Shown one piece after another: positions 44,299 through 54,195 of a DNA stretch of 64,000 bases. The position numbers and the translations under genes were made by a program. Each line of letters starts with the position of its first letter. Within the stretch, counting starts at the first letter, position 1. The stretch is from Neobacillus citreus (GTDB taxonomy: Bacteria > Bacillota > Bacilli > Bacillales > Cytobacillaceae): contig NZ_JAGYPE020000013.1 of assembly GCF_018343545.2 (NCBI RefSeq), positions 37,395-101,394 of the forward strand, given 5' to 3'. Below the pieces are notes generated by a model. The model searched no databases. It had not been told where the DNA came from and saw only the letters and a program-made list of their open reading frames with translations.

Positions 44299-44538
44299 AT
44301 GCTAAAGAAATTATTCATCGCTCTTATCCGGTTTTATCAAATAGCTATCTCGCCTTTAAAACCGCCTTCCTGCCGCTTTTATCCAACCTGTTCTCATTAT
44401 GGTCTTGAGGCTGTTCAGCGTTTCGGGGCTATTAAAGGCGGATATTTGGCTATTAAAAGAATCTTGAAATGCCATCCCTTTCATCCAGGCGGAGTCGATC
44501 CTGTTCCTGAAAAATGGCAGGACCACAAAAAACATTAA
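44299..44538 (+). CDS. yidD: YidD family membrane protein insertion efficiency factor (YtjA)
   Basis: A 79-residue protein with an amphipathic N-terminal helix ([19 protein letters not shown]) and the family core [20 protein letters not shown] with conserved cysteines, ending [15 protein letters not shown]. YidD assists YidC in inserting membrane proteins. ATG 44299 follows AAAGGAG; the upstream in-frame region to 44266 is untranslated. It ends in a four-base overlap with the convergent carbonic anhydrase gene. Confidence 0.92.
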   Translation: MLKKLFIALIRFYQIAISPLKPPSCRFYPTCSHYGLEAVQRFGAIKGGYLAIKRILKCHPFHPGGVDPVPEKWQDHKKH

Positions 44539-45107
44539 TCCTGATTACCGTCGACCACTAAGTCGAGCTTTCCTGTCCTTGGATCAATAACGAGTCCGTG
44601 AACAGGCACACCCCCCGGCATAAGCGGATGCTTTTTAATCATCTCGACACTATGCTTTACACTGTCAGTTACACTATCAAAGCCATGCAGCCATTGATTA
44701 AAATCAACTCCGGAATAGGCTAGTGTATCAAGTGTTTCCTGACTGACACCCCGTTCCTTCATCTCTGCCACGACTGGTTCTGCTTTCAATCCACTCATCC
44801 CGCAATCATGATGTGCAATCACAAAAACCTCTTTTGCCTGAAGCTGATAAAGGGCAATTAAAATGCTACGCATAATACTTCCAAACGGATGAGACACAAT
44901 CCCCCCGGCATTTTTAATCAGTTTTACGTCCCCATTCCCTAAATTCAAGGCCTTTGGCAAAAGTTCCAGCAGTCTTGTGTCCATACAAGTCAGGATTACT
45001 GCTTTTTTATTCGGATATTTAGTTGTCTCATACTTTTCATACTCGCGCTCTTCCACAAATTTTTTATTGAAGTCAAGAATATCATTTAATAATGATGAAC
45101 TATCCAT
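44535..45107 (-). CDS. ytiB: Beta-carbonic anhydrase (YtiB)
   Basis: A 190-residue beta-class enzyme with zinc ligands C41 (LTCMDTR with the D43/R45 pair) and H99-x2-C102 in AHHDCGM. It interconverts CO2 and bicarbonate in the cytoplasm, supplying bicarbonate for carboxylases. The type with this length matches B. subtilis YtiB. Monocistronic, convergent with yidD. Confidence 0.9.
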   Translation of the reverse strand: MDSSSLLNDILDFNKKFVEEREYEKYETTKYPNKKAVILTCMDTRLLELLPKALNLGNGDVKLIKNAGGIVSHPFGSIMRSILIALYQLQAKEVFVIAHHDCGMSGLKAEPVVAEMKERGVSQETLDTLAYSGVDFNQWLHGFDSVTDSVKHSVEMIKKHPLMPGGVPVHGLVIDPRTGKLDLVVDGNQD

Positions 45108-45215
45108 TTATTCACTCCCCTTTAGGTATCTCTTTTTTAAGGATACATAAAATTCATTCGAATATACAATTTTTTCACTTGCAGAAACGGCAAATTTTTT
45201 GTAAGATACATAAGT

Positions 45216-45236
45216 AAATCGGAATTGTTACGTATT
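45216..45236. promoter_or_regulatory. Zur-like box, upstream copy
   Basis: The 21-bp stretch beginning AAATCGGAAT and containing TTACG matches the Zur consensus AAATCGTAATNATTACGATTT in about 15 positions; the right half is degenerate (GTATT). Confidence 0.45.
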
Positions 45237-45268
45237 AGATTCATAATATTTAAAATTTTTTAGTTGTT

Positions 45269-45289
45269 AAATCGGAATAAATACGATTT
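45269..45289. promoter_or_regulatory. Zur box before the zinc-binding lipoprotein gene
   Basis: The 21-bp palindrome AAATCG-N9-CGATTT (centre GAATAAATA) differs from the Bacillus Zur consensus at only two positions. It lies 15 bp ahead of the start codon, ideal for repression by zinc-loaded Zur. Confidence 0.8.
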
Positions 45290-45303
45290 AAAAAGGAGCT
45301 TTT

Positions 45304-46239
45304 ATGAAAAAACTAATTCTTTTTCTTTCTTTTCTACTGCCGTTAAGCTTGGTTTTATCAGCATGTGGACATAATACCGAACAAACTCCAAAAAAGAAAA
45401 ATCTATTGACGATATATACGACCGTTTTTCCACTGCAATATTTTACGGAACGGATTGGCGGAAAATATGTAAAGGTGGCTACAATCTACCCACCAGGCGC
45501 TGATGAACATACCTTTGAGCCTTCGCAAAAGGATATGATGAATTTGGCTGATTCAGACTTATTTTTCTATATCGGCCTTGGCCTTGAGGGATTTGTGGAA
45601 AAAGCCAAAGGTACCTTAAAAGATGAAAATGTTACCTTGGTACCTGCTGCGGAAGGGCTGAAACTGCCGAAAGACCACCATTCATCTGAAGAGGAAGATC
45701 ATGAAGATCATGCCGGGGTTAATCCTCATGTTTGGCTTGACCCTGTTTATTCAAAGGAAATGGCAGCAGTAATCCGCGACCAATTGGCGAAAAAACTCCC
45801 ACAGCGAAAGGCTTACTTTGATGAAAACTACCAAAAGCTTGCTGACGAGCTTGACGAGTTAGACGCAAATTTCGCCAATACGATTTCGCAGGCAAAGCAT
45901 AAAAAAATCATTGTCACCCATGCGGCCTTCAGCTATTGGGAAACTCGCTATGGAATAGAACAGATCAGCATTTCTGGACTATCCACAACCAACGAACCAA
46001 GCCAAAAAGAATTAGAGAAAATCATTTCCATGGCTGACCATGAAGGCCTTCACTATATGCTGTTTGAACAAAATGTCAAATCTAAGCTTGGCAAGGTCGT
46101 TCAAAAAGAAATTGGCGCACGTGCGCTGCCAATTCATAACTTGGCGATTTTGACAAAGGACGACATCAAAAATAAGGAAACCTATTTTTCATTAATGAAT
46201 AAAAACTTAAAAACATTGGAAACAGCATTAAATAATTAA
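45304..46239 (+). CDS. znuA: Zinc ABC transporter substrate-binding lipoprotein (ZnuA/AdcA-like)
   Basis: A 311-residue cluster A-I binding protein: lipobox LVLSAC (lipidated C21), metal-site residues in GADEHTFEPSQKD, a His/Glu-rich loop (HHSSEEEDHEDHAG, about 126-140), NPHVWLDPVYSKEM, and THAAFSYWETRYG. It captures zinc at the cell surface. The Zur boxes upstream support zinc, not manganese. The ATPase and permease genes are not next to it, so it either works with a transporter encoded elsewhere (ycdHI-yceA in B. subtilis) or is an additional binding protein. Confidence 0.9.
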   Translation: MKKLILFLSFLLPLSLVLSACGHNTEQTPKKKNLLTIYTTVFPLQYFTERIGGKYVKVATIYPPGADEHTFEPSQKDMMNLADSDLFFYIGLGLEGFVEKAKGTLKDENVTLVPAAEGLKLPKDHHSSEEEDHEDHAGVNPHVWLDPVYSKEMAAVIRDQLAKKLPQRKAYFDENYQKLADELDELDANFANTISQAKHKKIIVTHAAFSYWETRYGIEQISISGLSTTNEPSQKELEKIISMADHEGLHYMLFEQNVKSKLGKVVQKEIGARALPIHNLAILTKDDIKNKETYFSLMNKNLKTLETALNN

Positions 46240-46361
46240 TTGAAACAATTTGGATTTTCGGCCAATGATTTACGTTTTCACCCAATTACTTACTGACATG
46301 CATATCACACAATCATCAAATGCTATACCTGTATTACCAAATTAGTTAAGGAGTGATACAC

Positions 46362-46520
46362 ATGGCACAGGATGTTTTATGCGAGGTCAATAACTGTACA
46401 TTTTGGGCAAAGGGAAACAAGTGCAGTGCAGACCAAATTTACGTTGTCAGCCACACTGGGAAAAAGGCTGATACAAGCAAAGAAACTGATTGTCAAACAT
46501 TTGAAGCGAGCGAACTATAA
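46362..46520 (+). CDS. DUF1540 domain small protein
   Basis: A 52-residue gene starting MAQDVLCEVNNCTFWAKGNK and containing four cysteines (C7, C12, C21, C44) in the spacing of the DUF1540 family, which suggests a small metal-binding knuckle. AAGGAGTG lies eight bases ahead of the ATG. These proteins are common in spore formers, often with two repeats; this one has one. Function unknown. It follows the zinc-binding lipoprotein gene by 122 bp, and may read from its own promoter. Confidence 0.8.
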   Translation: MAQDVLCEVNNCTFWAKGNKCSADQIYVVSHTGKKADTSKETDCQTFEASEL

Positions 46521-46524
46521 AAGA

Positions 46525-46556
46525 TAAAGAACCAGTCGATGGCTGGTTCTTTTATT
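46525..46556. terminator. Bidirectional terminator between the DUF1540 gene and menE
   Basis: AAAGAACCAG and CTGGTTCTTT pair around TCGATGG, followed by TATTTTT on plus. Confidence 0.85.
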
Positions 46557-48042
46557 TTTCGTTTATCATTTCATGTAGATTTCTTCTAAGAAGTTTCTTT
46601 GCTGCATTTCTCGGCAGCTGTTCTGTGAAATAGAATTGTTTCGGCACTTTATATTTGGCAAGCCGTGTTTGGCAAAATTGTTGGAGTTCCTTCTGTGGCA
46701 ATGCCGCACTTTCCCTTTTCACTATAAAAGCAATCGGCACTTGTCCCCATTTAGCATCATCCACTCCAATAACCCCGACATCTGCTACATCCGGGTGTGA
46801 GAGCAAAACGGATTCAATTTCTGCAGGATAAATATTCTCACCGCCTGAAATAATTAAATCGGAGCGCCGGTCCAATACATATAAAAAACCTTCTTCATCA
46901 ACGTACCCGATATCACCTGTATGGAGCCATCCTTCACGGATCTTCTCTTTGGTTGCGTCCGGCCTGTTCAAGTATCCTGCGGTTACATTTGGTCCCTTCA
47001 CTACAATTTCTCCTGCATGTTGGGGCGATGCCGCCGTGTGGTCATCCAGTTCAATTCTAAGCTGGGATGGAAATAACGGTTTTCCTGCCGAACCAAGCTT
47101 GCTTAGGCTATATTCCGGAGAAAGGGTAACAATTTGCGATGAAGTTTCCGTCATTCCATAACTTTGGAACACAGGCAAATTCTTTTTAACACACGCCTCT
47201 AGCAATGGCAGCGGGGCTGGGCCGCCGCCTAACAGAAAACAGCGAAAATGTTCCGGCAGTCCGCTAACTGTCAAAGCATCAACAATACTTGTAAGCATCG
47301 TTCCCACAACTGACATAATCGTAACCTTTTTATCACTAATATCTTCAATCGTCTTCTGCACATCAAATTTTTCATGAAGGACAATCGGCATTCCATAAAT
47401 GACGCTCCGCATTAAAATAGAGAATCCGCTGATATGGAACAGCGGCAATGAACAAAGCCAGCAGTCACTTTCTACGAAGCCTAAATTTAACGCCGAGCCA
47501 GTTGCGCTCCACCAGTGGTTGCCATAGGTTTGTAAGACACCCTTTGGATGACCGGTGGTTCCTGAGGTATACATGATCGTGCAGATATCTGATAGGTTGA
47601 TTTCTTCTTGAATATCAGCGTATTCATTTTCTTTTTTTGCAAACAAATCACTCTTTGTAATTGTGGCAAGAGATGCAAGCTGTTGATTAATGACCATTTT
47701 AATATCAGTAAATGAATCCTCTAGTATCAATAAAGAGGATGTTGAGTCCTCTAGTTGCCAAACAAGCTCCGATGGTGTTAAGCGATTATTTAAAATGACT
47801 GATCTGACTCCCAAAAGTTGAAGAGCAAAAAATATAATGACAGTATCTAGATGATTTTTCAACAGAACACCTACAAAATCATCCTTTCGAACGCCAAGCC
47901 CTTGAAGTTGCCCTGCTACATTAAGTGAATAATTATAAAGCTCTTTAAATGTTAAAGCTTTATCCTGAAAATAAACGGCAGTCCGATCCGGTGTTAGAAA
48001 GGCTCTTTTCATCAAAAAATTTGTCATTGTTTCGTTATTCAT
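46552..48042 (-). CDS. menE: 2-succinylbenzoate-CoA ligase
   Basis: A 496-residue ANL-superfamily adenylate-forming enzyme activating o-succinylbenzoate with CoA for menaquinone. The AMP-binding P-loop is IMYTSGTTGHPKG, later SYGMTETSSQ, GWLHTGDIGYVDEEGF and the C-terminal lysine in AAKKLLRRNL. ATG 48042 follows AAGGATG at six bases; the ATG at 48051 is within that site. It is the last gene of the menFDHBE unit. Confidence 0.94.
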   Translation of the reverse strand: MNNETMTNFLMKRAFLTPDRTAVYFQDKALTFKELYNYSLNVAGQLQGLGVRKDDFVGVLLKNHLDTVIIFFALQLLGVRSVILNNRLTPSELVWQLEDSTSSLLILEDSFTDIKMVINQQLASLATITKSDLFAKKENEYADIQEEINLSDICTIMYTSGTTGHPKGVLQTYGNHWWSATGSALNLGFVESDCWLCSLPLFHISGFSILMRSVIYGMPIVLHEKFDVQKTIEDISDKKVTIMSVVGTMLTSIVDALTVSGLPEHFRCFLLGGGPAPLPLLEACVKKNLPVFQSYGMTETSSQIVTLSPEYSLSKLGSAGKPLFPSQLRIELDDHTAASPQHAGEIVVKGPNVTAGYLNRPDATKEKIREGWLHTGDIGYVDEEGFLYVLDRRSDLIISGGENIYPAEIESVLLSHPDVADVGVIGVDDAKWGQVPIAFIVKRESAALPQKELQQFCQTRLAKYKVPKQFYFTEQLPRNAAKKLLRRNLHEMINEK

Positions 48043-48105
48043 ATTTATCATCCTTTATAAAAAACAGCCTGATGGAGACCATCAAGCTGTTGTAACGTTT
48101 TTTCA

Positions 48106-48924
48106 TCAAGGGAAACGAGGGAATTGGCCGAAGTCTGGCTTGCGCTTTTCCTTAAAGGCATCGCGTCCTTCTTTCGCTTCGTCGGTTGTATAATACAACA
48201 GCGTTGCGTCACCAGCAAATTGCTGAAGTCCAGCCAATCCATCGGTATCTGCATTCATGGCAGCTTTGATGAAACGAAGTGCGGTTGGGCTCTTTTCAAG
48301 CATTTCCTCGCACCATTTGATTGTTTCTTCTTCTACCTGTTCAAGCGGAACAACGGTATTGACTAAGCCCATATCGAGCGCCTCTTGAGCATTGTATTGG
48401 CGGCATAAATACCAGATTTCACGTGCCTTTTTATGACCGATAATACGGGCAAGATAACCTGAACCGTAGCCGGCATCAAAGCTGCCTACCTTAGGACCTG
48501 TTTGTCCAAAAACAGCATTGTCAGCTGCAATCGTTAAATCACAGACTACATGCAGAACATGACCTCCGCCGATTGCATAGCCTTTAACCATTGCCACAAC
48601 CGGTTTTGGAATAACACGAATCAGACGCTGCAGATCAAGTACGTTTAGGCGGGGAATTTGGTCCTCACCAACATAGCCGCCATGTCCGCGGACGCTTTGG
48701 TCGCCGCCGGAACAGAATGCCTTGTCTCCTGCACCTGTTAAAACAATGACGCCGACTTCGGAATCATCACGGGCATAGGCAAAAGCATCGATTAATTCCA
48801 TCACTGTTTTTGGTGTGAAAGCATTATGTACATGGGGACGGTTAATCGTGATTTTGGCTATTCCGTTATACGTTTCATAAATAATTTCATCGTATTTACG
48901 AACTGGAATCCATTCAACTGCCAC
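48106..48924 (-). CDS. menB: 1,4-dihydroxy-2-naphthoyl-CoA synthase
   Basis: A 272-residue crotonase-fold enzyme that closes the second ring of the naphthoquinone: [35 protein letters not shown] and [15 protein letters not shown]. The start is GTG 48924 (AAAGGAGG eight bases upstream), giving [14 protein letters not shown]; the frame to 48963 overlaps menH. The start overlaps the menH stop by 11 bp. Confidence 0.95.
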   Translation of the reverse strand: MAVEWIPVRKYDEIIYETYNGIAKITINRPHVHNAFTPKTVMELIDAFAYARDDSEVGVIVLTGAGDKAFCSGGDQSVRGHGGYVGEDQIPRLNVLDLQRLIRVIPKPVVAMVKGYAIGGGHVLHVVCDLTIAADNAVFGQTGPKVGSFDAGYGSGYLARIIGHKKAREIWYLCRQYNAQEALDMGLVNTVVPLEQVEEETIKWCEEMLEKSPTALRFIKAAMNADTDGLAGLQQFAGDATLLYYTTDEAKEGRDAFKEKRKPDFGQFPRFP

Positions 48925-49750
48925 TATAAATTCCTCCTTTGTTTGTATTTGACAAAAAGTCACTTACTATTGTACCAAACTTTTCGGGTTCTTCCACATG
49001 AATTGTATGACCGCATTGTGCGATCGTTACCAAAGAACTATTTTTCAGCTCCTTGTGCATTTTTTCAGCAATCCTGCAGAACTTCAAATCTTCCTCACCG
49101 GTGAGCAGCAAAACTTCACAGGCTAGCTTATTTAATTGCCCCCACCAAGAGGGCTGAGAACCCGTCCCCATACCTAGCAAGCTATTGGCAAGACCAATAG
49201 GAGAATTGTTTAAACGCTGTTCCCTTACTTTTCCTTGTACTTTCTCCGGCAGCCTCTTCATGGTTGAAAATAAGGGGACATTCTCCCAGTATTCAACAAA
49301 CTCCTTTATTTCTTTATCCTTAATAAAATGGGCTAATTCGGCATCTTTCATACGGCGCTGTTTTCTTTCGTCCTCTGATTCAAGACCAGGCGAAGCGCTT
49401 TCCAAAATCAATTTTCGAACCCTTTTGGGATATAGACAGGCAAATGAAAGGGCAAGCCTGCCCCCCATTGAATAACCTAATAAATCAATTTGCTCAATCT
49501 GGAGTTCATCAAGAATGGAAATTAAATCTTGAGCTGCCTCCTCCATCCGGTATCGGCCCGCAGCCTCAGGAGATTCTGTTTTTCCATGCCCGATGATATC
49601 AGGAATAATCAACCGCGAGTGTTTTCCCAGTCGTTCGCAAAAAGTAGTCCACGTTGATGAATCCCCCGTAAATCCATGAAGCATAACGAGGGGGAATCCC
49701 TTCCCGCATATCTCGACATGATAGCGGATTCCGCCGGTAACTATCCTCAT
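48914..49750 (-). CDS. menH: SHCHC synthase (MenH)
   Basis: A 278-residue alpha/beta hydrolase: [13 protein letters not shown], nucleophile elbow [10 protein letters not shown], the acid in TGEEDLKF and the histidine in QCGHTIHVE. It eliminates pyruvate from SEPHCHC to give SHCHC in menaquinone synthesis. ATG 49750 overlaps the TGA of menD (ATGA), with AAGGGGAG ahead inside menD. The longer frame to 49801 is excluded. Confidence 0.92.
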   Translation of the reverse strand: MRIVTGGIRYHVEICGKGFPLVMLHGFTGDSSTWTTFCERLGKHSRLIIPDIIGHGKTESPEAAGRYRMEEAAQDLISILDELQIEQIDLLGYSMGGRLALSFACLYPKRVRKLILESASPGLESEDERKQRRMKDAELAHFIKDKEIKEFVEYWENVPLFSTMKRLPEKVQGKVREQRLNNSPIGLANSLLGMGTGSQPSWWGQLNKLACEVLLLTGEEDLKFCRIAEKMHKELKNSSLVTIAQCGHTIHVEEPEKFGTIVSDFLSNTNKGGIYSGS

Positions 49751-51498
49751 TTTTGCTCCCCTTTGACAAAATTTGATATTTCCTGGGAAACCACATGCCA
49801 AAATTCGCGGTGCTCGTCTCGATTTTTGTCTCTGTTTGTGACAATTTCATAGACATTTATGCCTGCCGCATCTCTTGTTTTTTCCATTTCAATTTGGAAA
49901 TGATCCCAATCCTTAATTCTCGTAAATTGTCCGTTAAACATTTTGACGGCATGTTCAAATTCAATGTTTAATGGTGTACCGAAAAGAAGCTCGAAATGCT
50001 TCGGATGTTCCGATTGCGGAAGGAAGGAGAATATCCCGCCGCCATTATTGTTTATAAGGATAATGTTTATATTAATTTGATGCTTCATAGCTGCCCAAAG
50101 TCCATTTAAATCATGGAAAAAGGTTAAGTCTCCAAGGACCAAATATAACGGCTTTGAGTACATCGCCGCACCCAAGGCTGTGGATACGGTCCCGTCTATG
50201 CCGTTCGCACCCCTGTTAGCCATAATCTTAATTGACTTGCCATTTGTTAAGAAAAAGCTGTCCAAATCACGAATTGGCATACTGTTTCCAACAAATAATG
50301 CGGCACCATCCGGCAGCATCTCAGCAAGCTGATAAAATAGCTTTCCTTCACTTAATTCTGGAATATCCCGGATTGGAGACATATTTACTTTTGTAAGGTC
50401 ATTTACTTTTTTCCAAGCGTCTAAATATCCCGTCTCCACCCGAGGTTTGGAATACGCTGAAAGTTTTTCACAAAAAATTGCTTCATTACAAAAAATCATA
50501 TCGGTCGACAAGATAGCAGGATCCCGCCAGCCGCCTCCGCCATCGACCACAAATTGATCTGCATTCGGATTTCCTTTGATAAAAATGGTTAACGCTTTAG
50601 ACACCGGCATCGAACCAATTCGGATAATCACGTCCGGTTTAAGGTAAGATTTCGCATCTTCATTTCGTAAGAATGTGTCGTAAGTATCAATAATTTGATC
50701 ATTTGCATGCTGCCCACTTCTAAGCTGTGATAGCGGGTCTGCTAAGATTGGATACTTTAATTGATTAGCGAGCTTTGTTACAGCAATTGCGAAACGTTCA
50801 TCGGCAACATTTCCGCAAACAATGATCCCCTTCGCTTTGCCAGCCAACCGCTCGGCGATTTCTTGATACTCCATTTCGTTTATGTTTAGTTCACCATTAT
50901 GTACCTGCACATATCCTTCCGGTCGCTCACTCACTGCAAAGAGTTCCTCATCCATTTTAGGAATAAGTGGTTCTCTAAAAGGAAAGTTCAAATGAACCGG
51001 ACCAGCTGGAGCGCTGGCTGCATATGAGGCAGCACGGGAGCAGACTGTCCGCGCGTAGCGGATCATCTCATCATTTTTCTCAGGCAGTGCCATTTCTGCA
51101 AACCACTTGACGTGTTTCCCGTACAAATGAATTTGGTCAATCGCCTGCGGTGCCCCTACCTCTCGCAACTCATGAGGCCGGTCTGCTGTCAAAACCAGCA
51201 CTGGGACTCGTGAATAACGCGCTTCGACAATAGCGGGAAAGTAATTGGCAGCAGCGGTACCTGATGTGCAAAGAATAGCAACGGTTCGATTTGTCGCCTT
51301 GGCGATTCCCAATGCAAAAAAGGCGGCAGAGCGCTCATCCACATGGATATGGACGTTTAAATCCGGATGTTCTGCCATAACCAATGCCATTGGGGTGGAT
51401 CTTGACCCGGGACTGACCACCACATCGGTAATCCCGGAAAGAACCAGCTCCCCGACAAATGCCGCGATATAAGCAGTTAACGATTCTTGATGATTCAT
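49747..51498 (-). CDS. menD: SEPHCHC synthase (MenD)
   Basis: A 583-residue thiamine-diphosphate enzyme joining isochorismate and 2-oxoglutarate. Motifs: VVSPGSRSTPMALVMAEHP, LCTSGTAAANYFPAI, and the ThDP/Mg region GDLTFFHDLNGLWAA followed by INNNGGGIFSFLPQ. ATG 51498 lies one base after the menF stop, with GGGGGA eight bases before it. Confidence 0.96.
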   Translation of the reverse strand: MNHQESLTAYIAAFVGELVLSGITDVVVSPGSRSTPMALVMAEHPDLNVHIHVDERSAAFFALGIAKATNRTVAILCTSGTAAANYFPAIVEARYSRVPVLVLTADRPHELREVGAPQAIDQIHLYGKHVKWFAEMALPEKNDEMIRYARTVCSRAASYAASAPAGPVHLNFPFREPLIPKMDEELFAVSERPEGYVQVHNGELNINEMEYQEIAERLAGKAKGIIVCGNVADERFAIAVTKLANQLKYPILADPLSQLRSGQHANDQIIDTYDTFLRNEDAKSYLKPDVIIRIGSMPVSKALTIFIKGNPNADQFVVDGGGGWRDPAILSTDMIFCNEAIFCEKLSAYSKPRVETGYLDAWKKVNDLTKVNMSPIRDIPELSEGKLFYQLAEMLPDGAALFVGNSMPIRDLDSFFLTNGKSIKIMANRGANGIDGTVSTALGAAMYSKPLYLVLGDLTFFHDLNGLWAAMKHQININIILINNNGGGIFSFLPQSEHPKHFELLFGTPLNIEFEHAVKMFNGQFTRIKDWDHFQIEMEKTRDAAGINVYEIVTNRDKNRDEHREFWHVVSQEISNFVKGEQK

Positions 51499-51499
51499 A

Positions 51500-52900
51500 C
51501 TATTTTCCCCCAAGTGCCCGAAGCATTGGCCTAAACTTCAAGCTTGTCTCTAAATATTCACTTTCGGAATCAGAATCAGCTACAACGCCGCATCCGGCAA
51601 ATAAGGATGCTTCCTTGCCTTGTAAGAGACCTGAGCGAATGGCTACTGCAAATTCCCCATTTCCTTCGTAATCCAGCCAACCTACAGGTGCAGCATAAAA
51701 GCCGCGGTCAAGCTCCTCAACTTGACGGATTTTTTCAACCGCTTCTTTCTTCGGAAGTCCGCCAAGAGCAGGGGTTGGATGCAATCTTTCGACCATATGC
51801 AATAGTGAACTGTCACCACTGCATTTTCCGATGACCGGCGTATACAAATGCTGTATGTCCCTGATTTTCATTAGCTGAGGTTTATCAGGAAGGATGATTT
51901 CTTCACATGATTCCTCTAGTGCTTCTTTTATCATTTCCACAACATATTGATGCTCAAGCAAGTTTTTCTGGTCAGAAAGCAATTTTTCTCCCAGTAATCG
52001 ATCCTCCTCCGGGTTATGTCCCCTGGAGCTGGAACCAGCAAGGCAGGTAGAAAAAAGTTCGGTGCCATTCTTTTTCACCAGTCTCTCTGGAGATGCTCCA
52101 AGAAAACAATCGCCATTCGATTCAAGAGCAAAGATAAAGCTTTCATGCTGTTGTTCATTTAAATGTTGCAGGACTGCCTCTGAAGCAACAATGTCATTAA
52201 AATTTAACCGAAGTTCCCTGGCAAGAACTACTTTTTTAAGCGGGCCTCTGTTTAATTCCTTTACCATTGCATCAACTGTATTTTTCCACTTCTCAGGTGA
52301 AATTTCCTTTGTTTCCAGAAGGGCAGGCAGAGCTGTGTGGTGGTGTTTCTGAAGAGACTGAAAAAGTTTATTCCGTTCATCGATTATATGTTTATATAAC
52401 AATTCATCATCGTTCGGTGTAAAGATAAAATTAGTTGTCAAAAAGACTTGTCCCTTAATAACACTCAAAAGATATTTTGGCAGATAAAATAAAGAATCAT
52501 CAAATTTAGACCAAAGCACTGTCTTCTCTTTGTATGGATCAAAAGAAAATCCTCCAAATATCAGCGGGCCTATTCCAATTTCGGAAAATGGATTAGAAAT
52601 AAGGCTGTCCTTTAAAAATTCCTTCCATTCTCTTTCAATAAGGCCAAAACGGTCATCTGACTGATCTATTTGAAATTGCTTAGAAATTCCCAGTCCCGCG
52701 AAAATAAATTCGTCCTTTGGATCCTTCCAAAAAAACCGTTCACCTGAATAGTGTTCATTCCCACTAGAAAAGAATAAAAGGGGGTCGATATGATTCATTT
52801 TTTCAACTTCACTCATTAAAATGGGACGGCCAAGTTCTTTTGCGCGCTTCATCGCCAAAAGACTTCTTTCCTTCGTTTCGATTTCCTGAATGGTAATCAA
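51500..52900 (-). CDS. menF: Isochorismate synthase (MenF)
   Basis: A 466-residue chorismate-utilising enzyme converting chorismate to isochorismate, the first step of menaquinone synthesis. Its C-terminal part shows LNRGPLKKVVLARELRL, LGASPERLVKK, FSTCLAGSSSRG, HLYTPVIGK, HPTPALGGLPK and FYAAPVGWLD, all signatures of the MenF/EntC family. TTG 52900 follows GGAGGG at six bases; the frame to 52939 would run through a hairpin. It heads the men operon and is divergent from menA. Confidence 0.92.
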   Translation of the reverse strand: MITIQEIETKERSLLAMKRAKELGRPILMSEVEKMNHIDPLLFFSSGNEHYSGERFFWKDPKDEFIFAGLGISKQFQIDQSDDRFGLIEREWKEFLKDSLISNPFSEIGIGPLIFGGFSFDPYKEKTVLWSKFDDSLFYLPKYLLSVIKGQVFLTTNFIFTPNDDELLYKHIIDERNKLFQSLQKHHHTALPALLETKEISPEKWKNTVDAMVKELNRGPLKKVVLARELRLNFNDIVASEAVLQHLNEQQHESFIFALESNGDCFLGASPERLVKKNGTELFSTCLAGSSSRGHNPEEDRLLGEKLLSDQKNLLEHQYVVEMIKEALEESCEEIILPDKPQLMKIRDIQHLYTPVIGKCSGDSSLLHMVERLHPTPALGGLPKKEAVEKIRQVEELDRGFYAAPVGWLDYEGNGEFAVAIRSGLLQGKEASLFAGCGVVADSDSESEYLETSLKFRPMLRALGGK

Positions 52901-52904
52901 GCAA

Positions 52905-52938
52905 ATCCCTCCAAAACAGCCAAATAGGGCTGTCTCCA
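52905..52938 (-). promoter_or_regulatory. Hairpin in the menF leader
   Basis: Read on minus, ACAGCC and GGCTGT pair around a CTATTT loop and are followed by TTTTGG, directly before the ribosome site. It could be an attenuator or affect translation start. No known leader family is recognised. Confidence 0.35.
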
Positions 52939-53140
52939 TTCATTTTAAGCCTTTTTAAAGATACTACTCCCATTGTAAAGAAGTCAATAATGGTTGTCAC
53001 TACTTCTCCTGCTTCATTTCCTTATTATATGTCAAATTTCCGAAAATCGGTTGCAAAAGGCTTCGATACACTCATTTTCCCACTAAATATGGATATTACT
53101 CGAGAAGGGATTATCTTCTAGTTTTGAAAGTAAAATTTAA

Positions 53141-53169
53141 TTGACACTCCACTTGATATTTCCTACACT
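53141..53169 (+). promoter_or_regulatory. Sigma-A promoter of menA
   Basis: TTGACA (53141-53146) and TACACT (53164-53169) are 17 bp apart, about 80 bp upstream of menA. The rest of the 350-bp divergent men region shows no other feature I can support. Confidence 0.65.
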
Positions 53170-53248
53170 TAGGTTTGGGTAATAACCATTCTTTATAAAT
53201 TCGTTTTGTACAGATAGATAATGCATTTAAAAGGGAGGAGAAAAAAAT

Positions 53249-54187
53249 ATGCAGCCAAATTTACGGGAAGGTTCTAAACCTGTTGTTGACTCAAACCGCG
53301 GCTTCCAGGTTTGGTGGCAGATGACCCGCCCCCATACTTTAACAGCAGCGTTTGTTCCTGTATTGCTAGGCACTGCATTGGCACTTCGGCACGGGAAAAT
53401 TCATTTCGGTCTTTTCTTCGCCATGCTGATTGCAAGCCTGTTAATTCAAGCCGCTACAAATATGTTTAATGAATATTATGATTTTAAACGAGGACTCGAT
53501 ACAGAGGACTCTGTCGGGATTGGCGGAAGTATTGTCCGGGACGGAATTAAGCCAAAGACTGTGATGCAGCTGGCATTAGGACTCTATGGAATTGCTTTAT
53601 TATTGGGAGTTTATATATGTGCAAACAGCAGTTGGTGGTTAGCTTTAGTGGGCTTGGTATGTATGTTGATTGGGTATTTATATACAGGCGGGCCGCTGCC
53701 AATCGCCTACACACCTTTCGGAGAATTGTTTGCCGGTTTCTTTATGGGGATGATGATTATTTTAATCTCATTCTTTATCCAAACAGGGACAGTGGACAGC
53801 ACAAGTATTCTTGTATCAGTGCCAAGTTTTATTTTGGTCGGCGGAATTCTTTTGTCCAATAACATCCGCGACCTTGACGGCGACAAAGAATTTGGCCGGA
53901 AAACATTGGCCATTCTTCTAGGCAAAGAAAAGGCCATCTTCCTATTGGCCGGGATGTTTGCTTTTTCGTATGTCTGGATTTTGGGGCTGATAATTGCGGA
54001 TATTGCCCCAATTTGGACGGCGCTCGTATTAATAAGCACACCGAAACCGATTAAATCAGTTAAAGGCTTTATTAAGGGTACAGTGCCAATTCAAATGGCA
54101 CCAGCGATGAAAGCTACGGCCCAAACGAACACCATCTTCGGCTTCTTACTGGCTATTGGGATTTTCGCCGGTTACTTTTTTTCTTAA
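53249..54187 (+). CDS. menA: 1,4-dihydroxy-2-naphthoate polyprenyltransferase
   Basis: A 312-residue UbiA-family membrane enzyme with about eight to nine helices. The two Asp-rich prenyl-diphosphate motifs are NEYYDFKRGLDTED and NNIRDLDGDKEFGRKTL. It attaches the isoprenoid chain to DHNA, giving demethylmenaquinone. GGGAGGAG precedes ATG 53249. It is divergent from menFDHBE and is directly followed by repeat element copy 3 and a terminator. Together with men genes it provides the quinone for NrfH and probably the ApbE/cytochrome unit. Confidence 0.95.
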   Translation: MQPNLREGSKPVVDSNRGFQVWWQMTRPHTLTAAFVPVLLGTALALRHGKIHFGLFFAMLIASLLIQAATNMFNEYYDFKRGLDTEDSVGIGGSIVRDGIKPKTVMQLALGLYGIALLLGVYICANSSWWLALVGLVCMLIGYLYTGGPLPIAYTPFGELFAGFFMGMMIILISFFIQTGTVDSTSILVSVPSFILVGGILLSNNIRDLDGDKEFGRKTLAILLGKEKAIFLLAGMFAFSYVWILGLIIADIAPIWTALVLISTPKPIKSVKGFIKGTVPIQMAPAMKATAQTNTIFGFLLAIGIFAGYFFS

Positions 54188-54195
54188 ATAAGATT

